A stretch of 64,000 bases of DNA from Raffaelea ambrosiae. Its lineage: Eukaryota; Ascomycota; Sordariomycetes; Ophiostomatales; Ophiostomataceae. How positions within the stretch are numbered: position 1 is the first letter of the stretch; the number at the start of each line of letters is the position of its first letter. The stretch spans positions 467,735 through 531,734 of the forward strand of contig PCDI01000007.1 in the NCBI GenBank assembly GCA_002778195.1, written 5' to 3'. Both the position numbers and the translations under genes were made by a program. The notes beneath the pieces were generated by a model. It was given only the letters and a program-made list of their open reading frames with translations, was not told where the DNA came from and made no database searches. Positions 47,684-58,514 of the stretch are shown here, piece by piece.

Positions 47684-48886
47684 CTGCCCACCTCGCGCGG
47701 GCTCAGCTATCCACTCGGTGAGTGGCCAGCCGCCTGTCCACCTGTTTTTATGCGTGCCATATTTACAGCATGGGGTTGTGTCTTACTATGCGTTTCGGAC
47801 ACTTTCTTGTTTATTTTCTTAGCTGAGCCCCAAAGGACGGCCATCTCAGCGTCATGAAAAAATAAGACGACTTCACTGCCGAAAAGGTAAGCTGATCCGT
47901 GCCAGATGACACGCATACAAAAAAAATAAAGCCCGCCGGCCCTTATAGGACGAGCCCATTGAACCCGAGAAGTCCACCCATCGCTAACTGGCCGATAGAG
48001 GAACAGCAACAGCATGATGATGCCTCTCTGGGCTAATGGTCTGGCTCAAAAGTATCAGCCCCCCTTCCTCCTCTGAAGCTCTAGCAAGGGAAACGGTTGT
48101 ATCAAGTACATGGTCCATCACCAAAACGTTTTCGGTACGTGGAGGCCAACTTCCTGATCCTTCGGGAATCCTGGATGCTGTGTATGGGTGGTGTACTGCC
48201 CATCTCCTTGCCAGCATCCCCCGGAGACCGCCATTCTCCCAGCCAGCATGTCTTGCTTCGCCCCCCCCCCCCCTACATGGTACAGCTGCGAGCATGTCTT
48301 TTGAGGCAATGACCCGAACGGCCGCGTCACATTGTTTGCCATAGGATCGATCGGCTGATTTTGGGTCTAGAAGTTTCCGCATAATTCCATCCCTGGATTC
48401 GGTGTACTGGGTCGCTGCCCTGGATCGGTGTGCAAGGCAGGGAACCCCCTCCATGAAGTGACTTGTCTGGTGCCTTTTTCTGCCGCCGTGTCCCCCGGTG
48501 TGCAGGTGAAGCCGAACGGAGAAAACTTGGGCCGGCGTCTCACCTCAGAAGCATGCAGAGGCCATTCGGTGCGGAAATGGCACGCTCGAAAGCTCTGTGG
48601 CGCATGTCCCGTGGAACGAAACAGGCGCTAATGGGTCAGCAGTGAAGCGAGTTGCCGCCAAAGTGGCCCTCCCTGGGCAGGTTACAAACAAATAACCAGA
48701 TCGGCCAGCTGCGTATGCGAGGCTCTTTGGTGTAGCACGCGACACCGCAATTCGTCTTCTGCGTTGGCTGTTCAGGCTGCACCATCCCTCTTCCTCCTGC
48801 GGCACAGAGAACACGACCGATCATCTCTGACAGACATGAATGCCTTCGTGGAGCACAGAACTCCTTTGGATAGTGCCGCAGCCTAT

Positions 48887-48958
48887 CACACAGATCACAC
48901 AGGACACACAGGCCGCGCAGGCCACGCAGGCCACGCAGGACACACAGGCCACGCAGAA
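48887..48958. repeat. 9-bp imperfect tandem repeat, eight copies
   Basis: Units are variants of CACACAGGC and CACGCAGGC. The unit keeps frame, giving Gln/Thr-rich or Gly/Leu/Cys-rich translations that are not evidence of a gene. Confidence 0.92.
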
Positions 48959-51900
48959 AGCGTCTGGCTGCAACAATGACAGGAGGCGCAAGTATACTAT
49001 GCAACGGCAGTCACGCGCCAAGCTAGCGGAGAAGAAGACGTTATTCTGCCTGCTAGTTGTGCAACAGGCCGAGCCGTCGTACGCCTTGCGTTCCGGTGTG
49101 GGATGCACTCAATTTAATGCCTCGTTGGAGTTGGAGGAGGGAGAGGGCCACGGCAAGCCGAATGTGCCCTCGTCCCATTGTCCCACGGCAATGCAAAGAT
49201 TCGCACCGGCCCAGCTCATCTCGGGGGATACACTCCGCCACGCCCCCCCCCAAACCCATCATCATGCCGTCAGAGTCGTATCCATTACCAGGCGGCCACG
49301 GTGTCTTCTTGTCACATATTGTCTGGCAATCTAGCTTTGGTCTTATCCGTCAGTCTGTCTGTCGAATTTCCGTGGCGTGCTGCCTTCTGGCCTGATGGTG
49401 CCGTGTCTGCCTTGGTGGTGCTCGGCGCCGCATGGCGAGACATGCACTATGTGATAGGACAACCCAAATCTGTCAAACAGGGAATCATTGCCGACAGCCA
49501 CACAAGTGTTTGGACTATGGGGTGTGTGGCCCTGATAGCTTTTTCTTCGTTGCCAGGTTATGGGTGGGTGTTCTTATTCTGCCCAGGTAACGGTGCGCTG
49601 CGGCATGCCGAATTATACGACGGAGCAAAAGGCCATTGTCCTCGGGAAGGCATCGCCCTGCCAGTCAGAAGAGCCAACGGAGACCGCCAACACAGCAAGC
49701 GAACACCCATTCTCCCACTCAACAGGGTCGGCCGTTGGACGGAAAAGGCTGCATCCGACCAAATCGATCTGTCACAAATCAAAAATGCGGTTCGCTTCAT
49801 ACTTCCCCTCTTTTTTTTCTCTTCCATACGACTACTGCCTGCAGCAGCCTGCAGACCACTTAACTGTGGGAGACTGCAGCGCAAAGTTGCCCACACATCT
49901 TGCTTCAGCCTCGACTGCGCGTGGCCCCACGACCGACGTTGGAGCAAGGAAGATAGGGGCTTTGAGAAACAGGTGGTGACTGCTCGTGATGACCAAGGCA
50001 TGTGGGTTGTCTCCAGGCAGTCTATGCTCCAGTTGTTTGTCCGGCTTTGTAGTAGTTCTGCAAAGCTCTTCGTCTTGTGCCGTCGCTCAGGGACAACGGC
50101 ATCAAAATCATGTTGCAAAATGTCTGGGAAGTCTAGTAAGCCCGGAAAGTCCGCCCGCCAAACTCTTGATACAGGCAGTGAGCCGTGAGCTAGTGCTCCC
50201 GAGGCCAGCAGGAATGCGGAGGGGGGGCGTTCTCTTGAGATGGGCCTAGCATGTTTCCCTTCCCACATCCTTCTTGTCCGGGAGGTGGACGGCCTAGAAC
50301 GCTGTGGAATGGCCAGAAGACTGGTGTCGTGATCGGGCTGTTCTCCGCTAGGTCGCCGTCTCATCAGGTCCCCCAAAAGGATGAGACCAGCAGCGGAGAT
50401 CCAATAACTACAGTCTAGGTGACAATAGTTGTGACGAGAATCCATTTGTTTCCTCTGCGACTTCAGCGCGGTATTCCCCGGTTTGTTGGTGATACATGGC
50501 AAGCCCTAGCGGGCGGGGCCCCGGTTGTCCATTCCACTTCGCCTCGACGCGGAAGTTCGGCATCAATCTTAGAATAGCGCACACGGAAGGAGGCACATTT
50601 CCGTGTGCGAAGGTTCGGTTCCTTCTCAGAGGGAATGCCGAGACCGATCGTGATGCCAACACCAATCTTCGATACCCTGCCGTCACACTCTTTCCGGTGA
50701 AGGAAAGGGGGGACGTGACTCAACTGCTACAAGGTCCGCACATATGGCGTTGGGACGGGACTGAGGATGAGGGTGAGGGTGAATACGGGGGAAGGGGAGG
50801 ATGGAATACCCATGCACGGATTTGCTTCCTTCTCGTCACATTCTCTAGACCGCCGCAACAATGGGGTGTCATTGGCAGATACCCTATTTTATTTTTTATT
50901 TTTATTTCTTCTTCAATTCTTGCTGACTTTCTCTCCTTCACTTTATTGATCCCTACAGGATTTTGCGACAGCCAATCTTCATTCCCATCCGGAACAGAAA
51001 GGATCACAGGGAGAGCAACGGACATTGGGTAGGGGCGCAAGGGAGGACTTACTTCTTTTGGGTTGGCACATTAGGATCTATTCCCAAACCCCCCGGTATC
51101 CTGTGTAACGCGACACCATCTCTGTTGCAAGGCTCCCCCCTGGAGCCAATATGCGATTTTCGCATATTGCGAGTGCGACATAATACGTCATGGGATCTTT
51201 ATTCAGGTCCCCGGATTCCGGGGCCGGCGGACACGATAACTCAACCACCCGAAAACTCAACGAGCAACAGCCAGGGAAGGACCCGCGAGAGCATCAAAAA
51301 CAACGACGACGAGTGAACAGCGGTGATCAAGGGGAGTGGTGAGGGAAGAATACTCGTACGTAGAACTCGTTGTTCCCTGCCTTCTATTTTTAAAAGCAGT
51401 GGTCGCGTTGGTTCCAGGAGTTTGGATGTGCCCTTCTAGGTGTCCAAAAAAAAATCCGAACAGAGAGAGTGGGGAGGATTTTCTTGTCCCGCGACCGGCT
51501 GACTCTTCTTTGAGAACCAACTTTGCAACGTCATGATACCACTACGTAGCGAAATGGGGAGCAGCAGCCTTTCCCGGCGCGCATTCAACCTAACCTACTT
51601 TTATATGACTCCACAACCAACTCATAGGAGCAAGAACCGGAATGCTATCCCTGTAAGAAAGAGAAATGAGGTCCATGGCCGTAGGTAATGTTTCCCACGA
51701 ACGTGTATATGAGGAAAGCAGCGAAACAGATTGAATCCTGTCTGCGATATTAAGACATGATGCAAGATGTGCCCCTTTATTATGGAGATGTCGGTATACC
51801 GAGAAGAGATTTGTGTATTTTAGAATGTCAAAAACGTAAATAATTTATTGAAAAAAAGAAACCCTGAATCGTGAGGTAGGTTGAATCCTTAAGCTTTAGG

Positions 51901-52620
51901 AGAAACAAGTTACAGACTATTACAGGATAATTTCGTCGCACTCGTAAGACAGGCACATAATAGTAAAAGGGGGGGGGGTTGCATGCTTGTTTTGTCATGG
52001 GAGAGGGCGACAGAAAGAGAGAGTGGCAAGGCACCATTCTAGAGAAGAACTGCCTTTCCCCGTAAACGGGGCATTATCCTGTTCATACGGCCGTCGTTGT
52101 AAGTGTATGGGTTCTTGTTAATTTTTTATTATTAACTAGTTATCAGAGAAATAGAAGAACTGACGAGCAAGAAAATGTCGTCTTTTATTTGTAAAAACAG
52201 AGAGGGAGATGCTTCCCACGTCTCTAATAGATAGCTGTGAAAGCAATGGAACCCCAATGAACAAAAACGCAATTGTATTTTTGTAAGGGGGCTTAAGAGT
52301 TGTGTTTGTGCAGGGTTCGCTTTTATTACTTCCAACAGGGTGTAATGGTGTTTCTGAACGTCTTTATGCATGCAAGAGGAGACCGCGATATAATATTATT
52401 GTGTTGTATTCAGAAGTGACTGGGTTTGACAAAATTCAGGAAAAAGTTTTCGACACAAAATCTAAAGTAGAAAAGGGCCAATTGCCAATTACTTGTGTTG
52501 ACAACAGTAGAAAGGGGTTATTCATCGGCACAACAAAAAGCAAGTAATTAAGTACGATACCAAAGTAACAAAACAACAAAAAAACAAAGAGCAAAAAAAA
52601 TGTATTTGCAAATTTGTGTA

Positions 52621-52692
52621 CTCCGATACGGGGAATCGAACCCCGAGCTCGACGGTGAGAGCGTCGGATGTTAGCCATTACACCATATCGGA
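52621..52692 (-). tRNA. tRNA-Glu (anticodon CTC)
   Basis: 72 nt, no intron. The acceptor stem TCCGATA pairs with TATCGGA, followed by discriminator G. The anticodon stem CGACG pairs perfectly with CGTCG around the loop CTCTCAC, putting CTC at 52659-52657. The T arm has the canonical GGTTCGATTCC B box. The anticodon reads GAG codons. This is the only tRNA recognised in the window, at the edge of the gene-poor stretch and next to AT-rich sequence. Confidence 0.95.
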
Positions 52693-53984
52693 TTTGTGAG
52701 GCTGTTGTGGTCCAAGTCGACGGAATAACGACTTAAGAACTAGTGGGACGACGGAGGAGTGGACTTGTGGATCAACCCAAGAGAGAGGAGACTACGAGTA
52801 CGTTTTACTATTACATATCTCCTTTGAGAGCAGTGGATACACGGACAATGTGGATAGAGAGCGTGCGATGTTTTCCAGTGCGTGAAGTTGTCGTGCCTCA
52901 AAGCCTCGTGGGTGTGTAGGAAACGATTTTGTTGCCAAAAACAAAAAAAAAAAAATACAAACCCCCAAAGACAGGCTCCTTCTCAAATGTCGAGCGGATC
53001 ACAGACGCATGGAAGGGCCCGTAATAAAAATGACCATTTGCTCGAATTCCGTAAACTCCCACGTACACATTAGAACAAAAAAAAGGAGACCTTGGCCATC
53101 CCGGAAAAAGAAAAAAGCAAAGCGTAGATAGGATACAGTACAGGAGACAAAAGGGAAAAAGATTGCCAAGAAGAAGGGCATGCCCCGGGACAGAGAACCA
53201 TGACGAGAACTAAAACAAATGAAAGACTAGAGAGAGAGTAATAGAGCATAGTGAGATACAGCATAACAAAAAAAAGGAGGCTAGCATGATACAAATGACA
53301 ACCCCAAACCACTGCCCTCCTCGTGTGCCGTTGGCATACACTTGGGGCCCTGTCATAAAACAGGAGAGGGGGGATCTATCCAGTCTCCCCATCGCTGTCT
53401 CCGTCTTTTCCTGCTGTTGTATCGAGGCACCGCCTGTTCCCGCTTCCATACCTCTCTACGGGCTCCCTCAAAGGCAATCCACACTGCAAAGAGGCACAAG
53501 TCTCCTCTGTCTGTTGGGCCATGTGCGAGAGAGACAGGCAATCAACGAGACGGCCTTTTTTTTGTGCTGTCACCGTCGAACCCTTTCGTCTCTTGCTTCT
53601 AGAACCTCCCTGTAGCCAGTGCGTGCTCTGAACTGGGCCTTCATTTCTCCTTCCCTTCACTCCCCCCCAAGTGGGGTTCGCTGGTGTGAAGGCTGATATG
53701 GCGCCGTGGGGGGGGGGAGGGGTGGGCGTATTATGCCTCTTCACGATGGAGGCCAGTCATCCCTGAATACGAAGAGACGGCGAGTAGAAGAGATTAAGCG
53801 TGAGAACCGATGAGCTGGAAACGATAAAAAGAGTGGAAATATAATATCGCTCGGGATAGTAGGGGGGNNNNNNNNNNNNNNNNNNNNNNNNNNNNNNNNN
53901 NNNNNNNNNNNNNNNNNNNNNNNNNNNNNNNNNNNNNNNNNNNNNNNNNNNNNNNNNNNNNNNNNNNNNNNNGGGGGGTGGCAC
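52693..53984. other. Spacer between tRNA-Glu and vps68, with an assembly gap
   Basis: About 1.3 kb with no supported gene. It is AT-rich at first, then shows A-rich tracts and the presumed 3' UTR of the vps68-like gene. Only 12 bases separate the N gap from the vps68 stop codon. Confidence 0.7.
53868..53972. other. Assembly gap (105 N)
   Basis: Unknown bases flanked by a G6 run on each side. The ORF translations crossing it are artefacts. The gap probably marks a G-rich tract that stopped sequencing. Confidence 0.98.
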
Positions 53985-54772
53985 TTAGAGGGACAGGTTG
54001 TAAGCGTACTCATCCTCCATGTTCTGGCTGATCCAGAGAACGACGGAGCTGTGGGCAAAAGAAAAAAAAAGAGTTAGAACAGGTATCGACTGAAACAAGG
54101 GAGGAGGAGGACACCTAGAATAAGAAGGCTTGTTGACGTACCTCAGCCCAACCAGCCCGTTGGCCACCACATTCTCAATGCCCATGCCCAGCATCGGCAT
54201 CGCCACCTTGGGCACGACAAACTTGAGCACAAAGATGCAGACGCCGCCCGCCATGCCGCCGGCGAGGCTGGCGAAGCCGAGGAAGAGCACCACTCTGGCT
54301 TTCCAGGCGACGCTGCCGCCGCCCATGCCGATGCCGGCATAGCCGATGTTGTCGGAGGCGAGGCGGGCCTTCTCGACGCTGTTGATGATGAGCATGCCGA
54401 GGCTGCTGCAGACGAGAGGCAGCCAGTCGATAAAGGTGACGTGGACGTCGGAGCCGTTGGCCGGGGACTTGGACCAGACGGCGGCGTCGAGGAGGACGTA
54501 AAAGGCGAGGGAGAACTAGAGGAGAGCAAGGTTGGTTGTGCGTTTAGCATGTCGGTTGACCAGAGAAGGGAGGGGACGAGCGAGGCCATGAAGAAAAGAG
54601 ATACTGCGAGCGAAAGCGAGGACCCAAAAAAAAGGCTGGCGCCTAAAGATGAGAGGGGGGGGGGTTGACTTACGAGCGCCCCCGACGTGTAGACGCCGGC
54701 GTTGCGGGCCCAGATGCTGCTGGCCCATTCGGGCCACTGGAACTTCCACAGGCGGTCTTCGGAGAGAGACAT
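53985..54772 (-). CDS. vps68: Vps68/TMEM50-family membrane protein
   Basis: Small four-span membrane protein, 178 aa (yeast Vps68 is of similar size). Exons are 54772-54674, 54515-54142 and 54048-53985; the introns have GTAAGT and GTACGT donors and CTAG/ACAG acceptors and keep frame. Family features are the N-terminal soluble segment ending NAGVYTSGALFSLAFYVLLDA (first span), FIDWLPLVCSSLGMLIINSV, a third span VVLFLGFASLAGGMAGGVCIF, and the terminal block SSVVLWISQNMEDEY. In yeast the protein works with Vps55 in endosome-to-vacuole traffic, so an endosomal location is inferred. The coding sequence is complete despite the nearby gap. Confidence 0.93.
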
Positions 54773-55505
54773 GGTTGCGTGAGGGAGGGATGGGAGTCCG
54801 GAGGTGGAGGGGGGAGGGTGGGGAGGAGCGGGCGGTTATGAGTAGGATGGGTTCGGAGGGGTGAGAGATCCCAAGGCTGGGCTGGACTCGACGTCTTCGA
54901 AAGGTAACCGGGACCCCGGCCGGACTCTTCGGGGAAGAAAGGACGAAGACCGGCGACGGCCGACAAGGATGAGAGAGGCTGTTGTCGGCAAAAAAAAAAA
55001 AAGACCCCCCAAAAGGAGAAAAAAAAAACCCCAGGTCCGGCGTCGCAAGCAAGAAGAGGACGGAACGAGGGCAAAAGGCAAAAACAGACGTCACCGTCTG
55101 CCAATGCAGATCGATAGTCGCGCACTGCGGAAAACTGAAAACAATAAAAAAGACGATCCGGGTCGCACGTTTCGCTGGGATGGAGTGTCGCTTCGTTGGG
55201 GTGGCGGCCGTCGAGCAAGGCTGGCTGGCGGGATGGGTGATGGTGATGCGTCGAGATAGAGAGAGAGAGAGAGATAGAGGAGAAAGCGTGGCAGGGGAAA
55301 GCTTGGGGTGTCAAAGTCGTCTCCGACTTTGTCTCGGAAGCTCCAGGCTCTGCTCAGCCACACCATACTAGTCATTCCTCCCAAGGGACCAAACTCAGGG
55401 ACCCACCAGCACAGAAAGTGAGGCGCACCACACACGTGACCGCAAGGCAGCGCACTGTCTGCTCGGGAGACCCCAAAGGCACGCGGGAAGCCTTGATTGA
55501 GCCTT

Positions 55506-55550
55506 GCAGCGCGTAAAAGTGCAGCGCGTAAAAGTGCAGCGCGTAAGAGC
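55506..55550. repeat. 15-bp tandem repeat, three copies
   Basis: Unit GCAGCGCGTAAAAGT, third copy ending AAGAGC. It lies upstream of the vps68-like gene, between that gene and knr4/smi1. Confidence 0.95.
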
Positions 55551-56437
55551 TGCATTACGTCAATGACATTCTCTCGTTAAAGAGGTGGGCAAAAAAAAAA
55601 GCAACTACGGGAAGCCGTTTTATCTGCAAAGATGATAGGCACTTATCATAATCAAGTTGCCGTCAAGTTTCTTTTAATGCTTTTTATTTTTTTTGCGCTG
55701 TCGTATGTATCTTATATTTCAGCCCGCAGCTGCCCAACTGCTTTGTTTCCCCCCATCTAAGATCTCGTCTGGCAAAGGGTGGTGAGAAAAAAAACAACAA
55801 GAAAACTAAAAAGGGGGGGTGGGCGGCCACTTCTTTGCAAAAGAAGCGTTTGAACTTCGTTTCTATCGCCTCGAACGCCAACAAAATCAGCCAGAAGTCG
55901 AAGTCGAGAAAAAAGTACAAGAAAAAAAAATAAAGTAGTTAAGAGAAAAAAGAAAACCAAACGGACGCGTGTATGACCCCGTAAGAACAAGAAACTTGAC
56001 AACCGTGTCGAGGAAAGAAGATAACACCGACCGAGTCCTCGGTAAATAAGAATAGTGAAAAGAAAAAAAAGAAGAGGATGAAAAAATAAACGGAAAAGAG
56101 AAACGGGAAAATGAGTAGTAAAAAAACAGACAAATAAAGAGCTAGACTCGCGATTAACACGTTGCGTCGATTAAATGCAACCATCACCGCCGATTCCCAC
56201 TATGAGCCACACACATGCATGTTTCGAACACCCAATGTGCCTGTAGTTTCTCGTGTTTCTGTCCGTCATACCACTGTGGACAAAACTAAGACCTCCCTTT
56301 GCCATGCGCAGAACCATCGAGATACCGGCACCGTTTTTGTAGGCATCTGAGACAAAAAGGGATTCATACCCCGTAAGGCTGGAGACTATGAATCCAGGGA
56401 AATGTCCGATCCGAGGAGCGTCCCTGTGCCCTTCGGC

Positions 56438-56465
56438 GGGGGGGGGGGGGGGGGGGGGGGGGGGG
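56438..56465. repeat. G28 homopolymer
   Basis: Uninterrupted run of 28 G. Its true length is uncertain in any assembly. It lies some 290 bp beyond the knr4/smi1 stop codon. Confidence 0.9.
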
Positions 56466-56758
56466 TGTTCATCCAGGAGGGCTGGGCTAGGCGAGGCCTG
56501 AACTGCAAGAAAATACCGCGAGGGGACAAAGAAGCAAAAGCAAAATAAAGAAGAAATAAAAAAATCGAAAAAAAAATCAACAAAGTGCCGACAACGTTGA
56601 CCATATCGTCGAGGCAAAGACGCCCGGCGCCAAAGAACTCCGATCCAGATTTTGATGGTATATTTCATAATTATGGCCCATTTTCCCTTCCGTATTCGTC
56701 GTCCGGAGCATCGCAGAGGAGGTATGGCAATGACAGCGACCGATCGTCGTCTGGATTT

Positions 56759-58514
56759 TTAGATTTCAATCGTCTTCATGCCGTCATCGGCAACTGTGGT
56801 GGCGGTCGCGGTCTTCCCGGTTGCCAATTTCGTGCCGTTGGTTGTTGGCGTCGAGGCTGTTGTCGGCGTGGCCGTCTTGGTCGTCGCAGGGGCGGCGTTT
56901 TCGTCTCCGCTTGTTCGTGGCGTCTCCACCTCAACCAGCTTCTGGCCAGCCTTGGCGTTGACGGCCGCAATGTTGAGTGGCGGCAGAGCACTCTCCTCCG
57001 TGACTCTTGCCAGTGGGCTCATCTTGCCGAATCCAGGCCGGTTGGGGCTGTGCAGGGGGGAGTTCGCGCCGAGCCGCTGCAGAGGCCGGCCGCGCACCTC
57101 GGCGGCGGGGTCCGTAGGACCGGCGTAGGGAGAACCAGTCGGGGTAGGCGTGCCAACAGACGGCGCTGGCGACCTGCGCTTCATACCGGGGCGGCCGTAC
57201 TTCTGGTCCGCCCGCCAGCGGAGAATGTCAAAGTAGGCCGGCTCGACGCGGGTGCTCTTGAATTCGCGCAGCTTCAGCTCGTTTGTGTCCTCGTCGATGA
57301 ACCACTTTCCGCTGTTCAAGTCGTCGGCGACCGTAGCCAGCAGAGCAGACCACGACCGTGCCACAACGTACTTGGTGTCGAAGTCGCGCCCAAAGAGGAT
57401 CACCTGGCCCCATTGACCGGCAGGGCCGGGAGCCAAGTCGACAGCCAAGTTGTTTCCGCCCCAGTCGCGCACCAGGGGGATCCAGGCCGGGTGGGCATAG
57501 GCCCTCTGGACAGCATTGTGCGGGACGCTGGTCTGCTTGGCTTGCAGCTCTTGCCTCCACATCGGATTGCCGACGGGCGTTGACTCGCGAGGAGGAGCTT
57601 TCGACGACGACGCCTCGTCACTGCCCGCAGCGCTGCTGCTGCCGGGCGGGCTGCTGAAAGCCTTGGCAGGCGGGACCGGCGACCCAGAGGGTGCGGATTC
57701 TAGAAACTCGAGATTTACCTTGCGCCAGGTCTCCCACTCCTGGACGATCTCTTCACAGTCCAGGAGCATAGAACCGAAGATGATACCCGTGGGCGTGCCC
57801 CAGCGTTCCTGGCCGTCGTGGACCTGGAGTGACTCGCGGACGTCCATGGGCAGAGAGCAGTCGAGCATGTGTTCCAGTTCGTTGAGATCGTTGGTGGTGC
57901 AGCCCTCGCCGAGCTGGTCGTAGAGTTCCGGGTAGTTTTCCTCCGCCCAGGCATCGATGCGTTCCCAGGTGTGCGACACGGGAGGCGGGGGCGGCAGGCC
58001 ATCCTGGAACGACTGCATGGGGATCTCGCCGGTCGGGCTCTGCATCTCGAAGCCGTCGGTGGTCTGGGCTTGGCGCCGGGCGCTCTCGGAGCGCGCACCA
58101 GGCGAGTAGGGCTGGTTGCTGTTGGTGCGCGAAATGGGCGGACGGCCGCCCAGAGTTGGGCTCATGACGCGGCCGAAGCCGGCGTTTTCGTCTTGATAGG
58201 GCGAAGAGACGTCGCCTCGCGACTCGGACGCGGTGGCGACAGAGGTGAGGGCGCTCATGCGGCTGCTGCCGCTGTTGAGCGGCACATGCTGGCCGGTTCG
58301 GTAGGGGGAGTTAAAGGTGGAGTCTGCAAAGCGCGTGGTTAGAGGAGGCCGAGAACACGAGGAGGACACGAGGAGGATACGCAGGCCACCGCGAAACTCG
58401 GCAGCGGAGTCGAAGGAGAAAAAGGGGGGAATACTCACGGCGGTCATTGGAGGTCATGGCATGCCAAAAAGACTTGAATGCGCCGCTGTACGATTGAAGA
58501 CCGATGGAGGCCAT
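56759..58514 (-). CDS. smi1: Knr4/Smi1 family cell-wall regulator
   Basis: Predicted 546 aa from exons 58514-58439 and 58323-56759; the 115-nt intron (GTGAGT to TTGCAG) splits the His codon of DRRHSTF. The N-terminus SFWHAMTSNDRRHSTFNSPYRTG is typical of filamentous-fungal Knr4. The SMI1/KNR4 domain occupies about residues 140-395, with WERIDAWAEEN, LPMDVRESLQVHDGQE, GIIFGSMLLDCEEIVQEW, and the later DLAPGPAGQWGQVILFGRDFDTKYV block. The C-terminal 150 residues are Thr/Ala/Pro-rich. In yeast Knr4 links the Slt2 cell-wall integrity kinase and calcineurin to glucan synthase expression and localises at bud sites. Two out-of-frame ATGs lie within 25 nt upstream of the start, which could lower translation. 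Confidence 0.93.

Larger units (their letters stand above)
28291..52620. other. About 24 kb without a supported protein gene
   Basis: No ORF here shows a recognisable family, a GC-rich codon pattern like the flanking genes, or a convincing spliced chain. Most open frames are under 200 codons and run through homopolymers or simple repeats. The two longest (49178-50188 plus, 49558-50502 minus) overlap and begin with non-ATG codons. The DNA is of middling GC, not the uniformly AT-rich sequence expected of heavily RIP-mutated transposons, except for AT-rich parts after about 51.6 kb. It carries several tandem repeats listed separately, long mononucleotide tracts, hairpins near 31.0, 33.1, 50.6 and 51.15 kb, and most copies of the GTAAGATAC motif. 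A long non-coding RNA, a distant regulatory region or an ancient decayed insertion are all possible. Confidence 0.65.
54773..56758. other. Upstream region of vps68 and 3' flank of knr4/smi1
   Basis: About 2 kb. The first 500 bp are the likely promoter and leader of the vps68-like gene, C/T-rich on the minus strand. A 15-bp triple repeat lies at 55506-55550. From 55580 the sequence is AT-rich, with a G28 run at 56438-56465. No gene seen. Confidence 0.7.

Noticed and set aside
48887..48958. Possible CRISPR-like array
   Set aside because: The units are contiguous 9-mers with no spacers, and the organism is a eukaryote. It is a simple minisatellite.
28291..52620. Dispersed 5S rRNA, additional tRNAs or spliceosomal RNA genes
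   Set aside because: I looked for a 5S-like start, B-box sequences and U6-type core sequence and found none apart from the tRNA-Glu at the border. A covariance-model search would be needed to exclude them.
53741..54058. Open frames running through the N gap
   Set aside because: They exist only because unknown bases translate without stops. The vps68 coding sequence ends before the gap.
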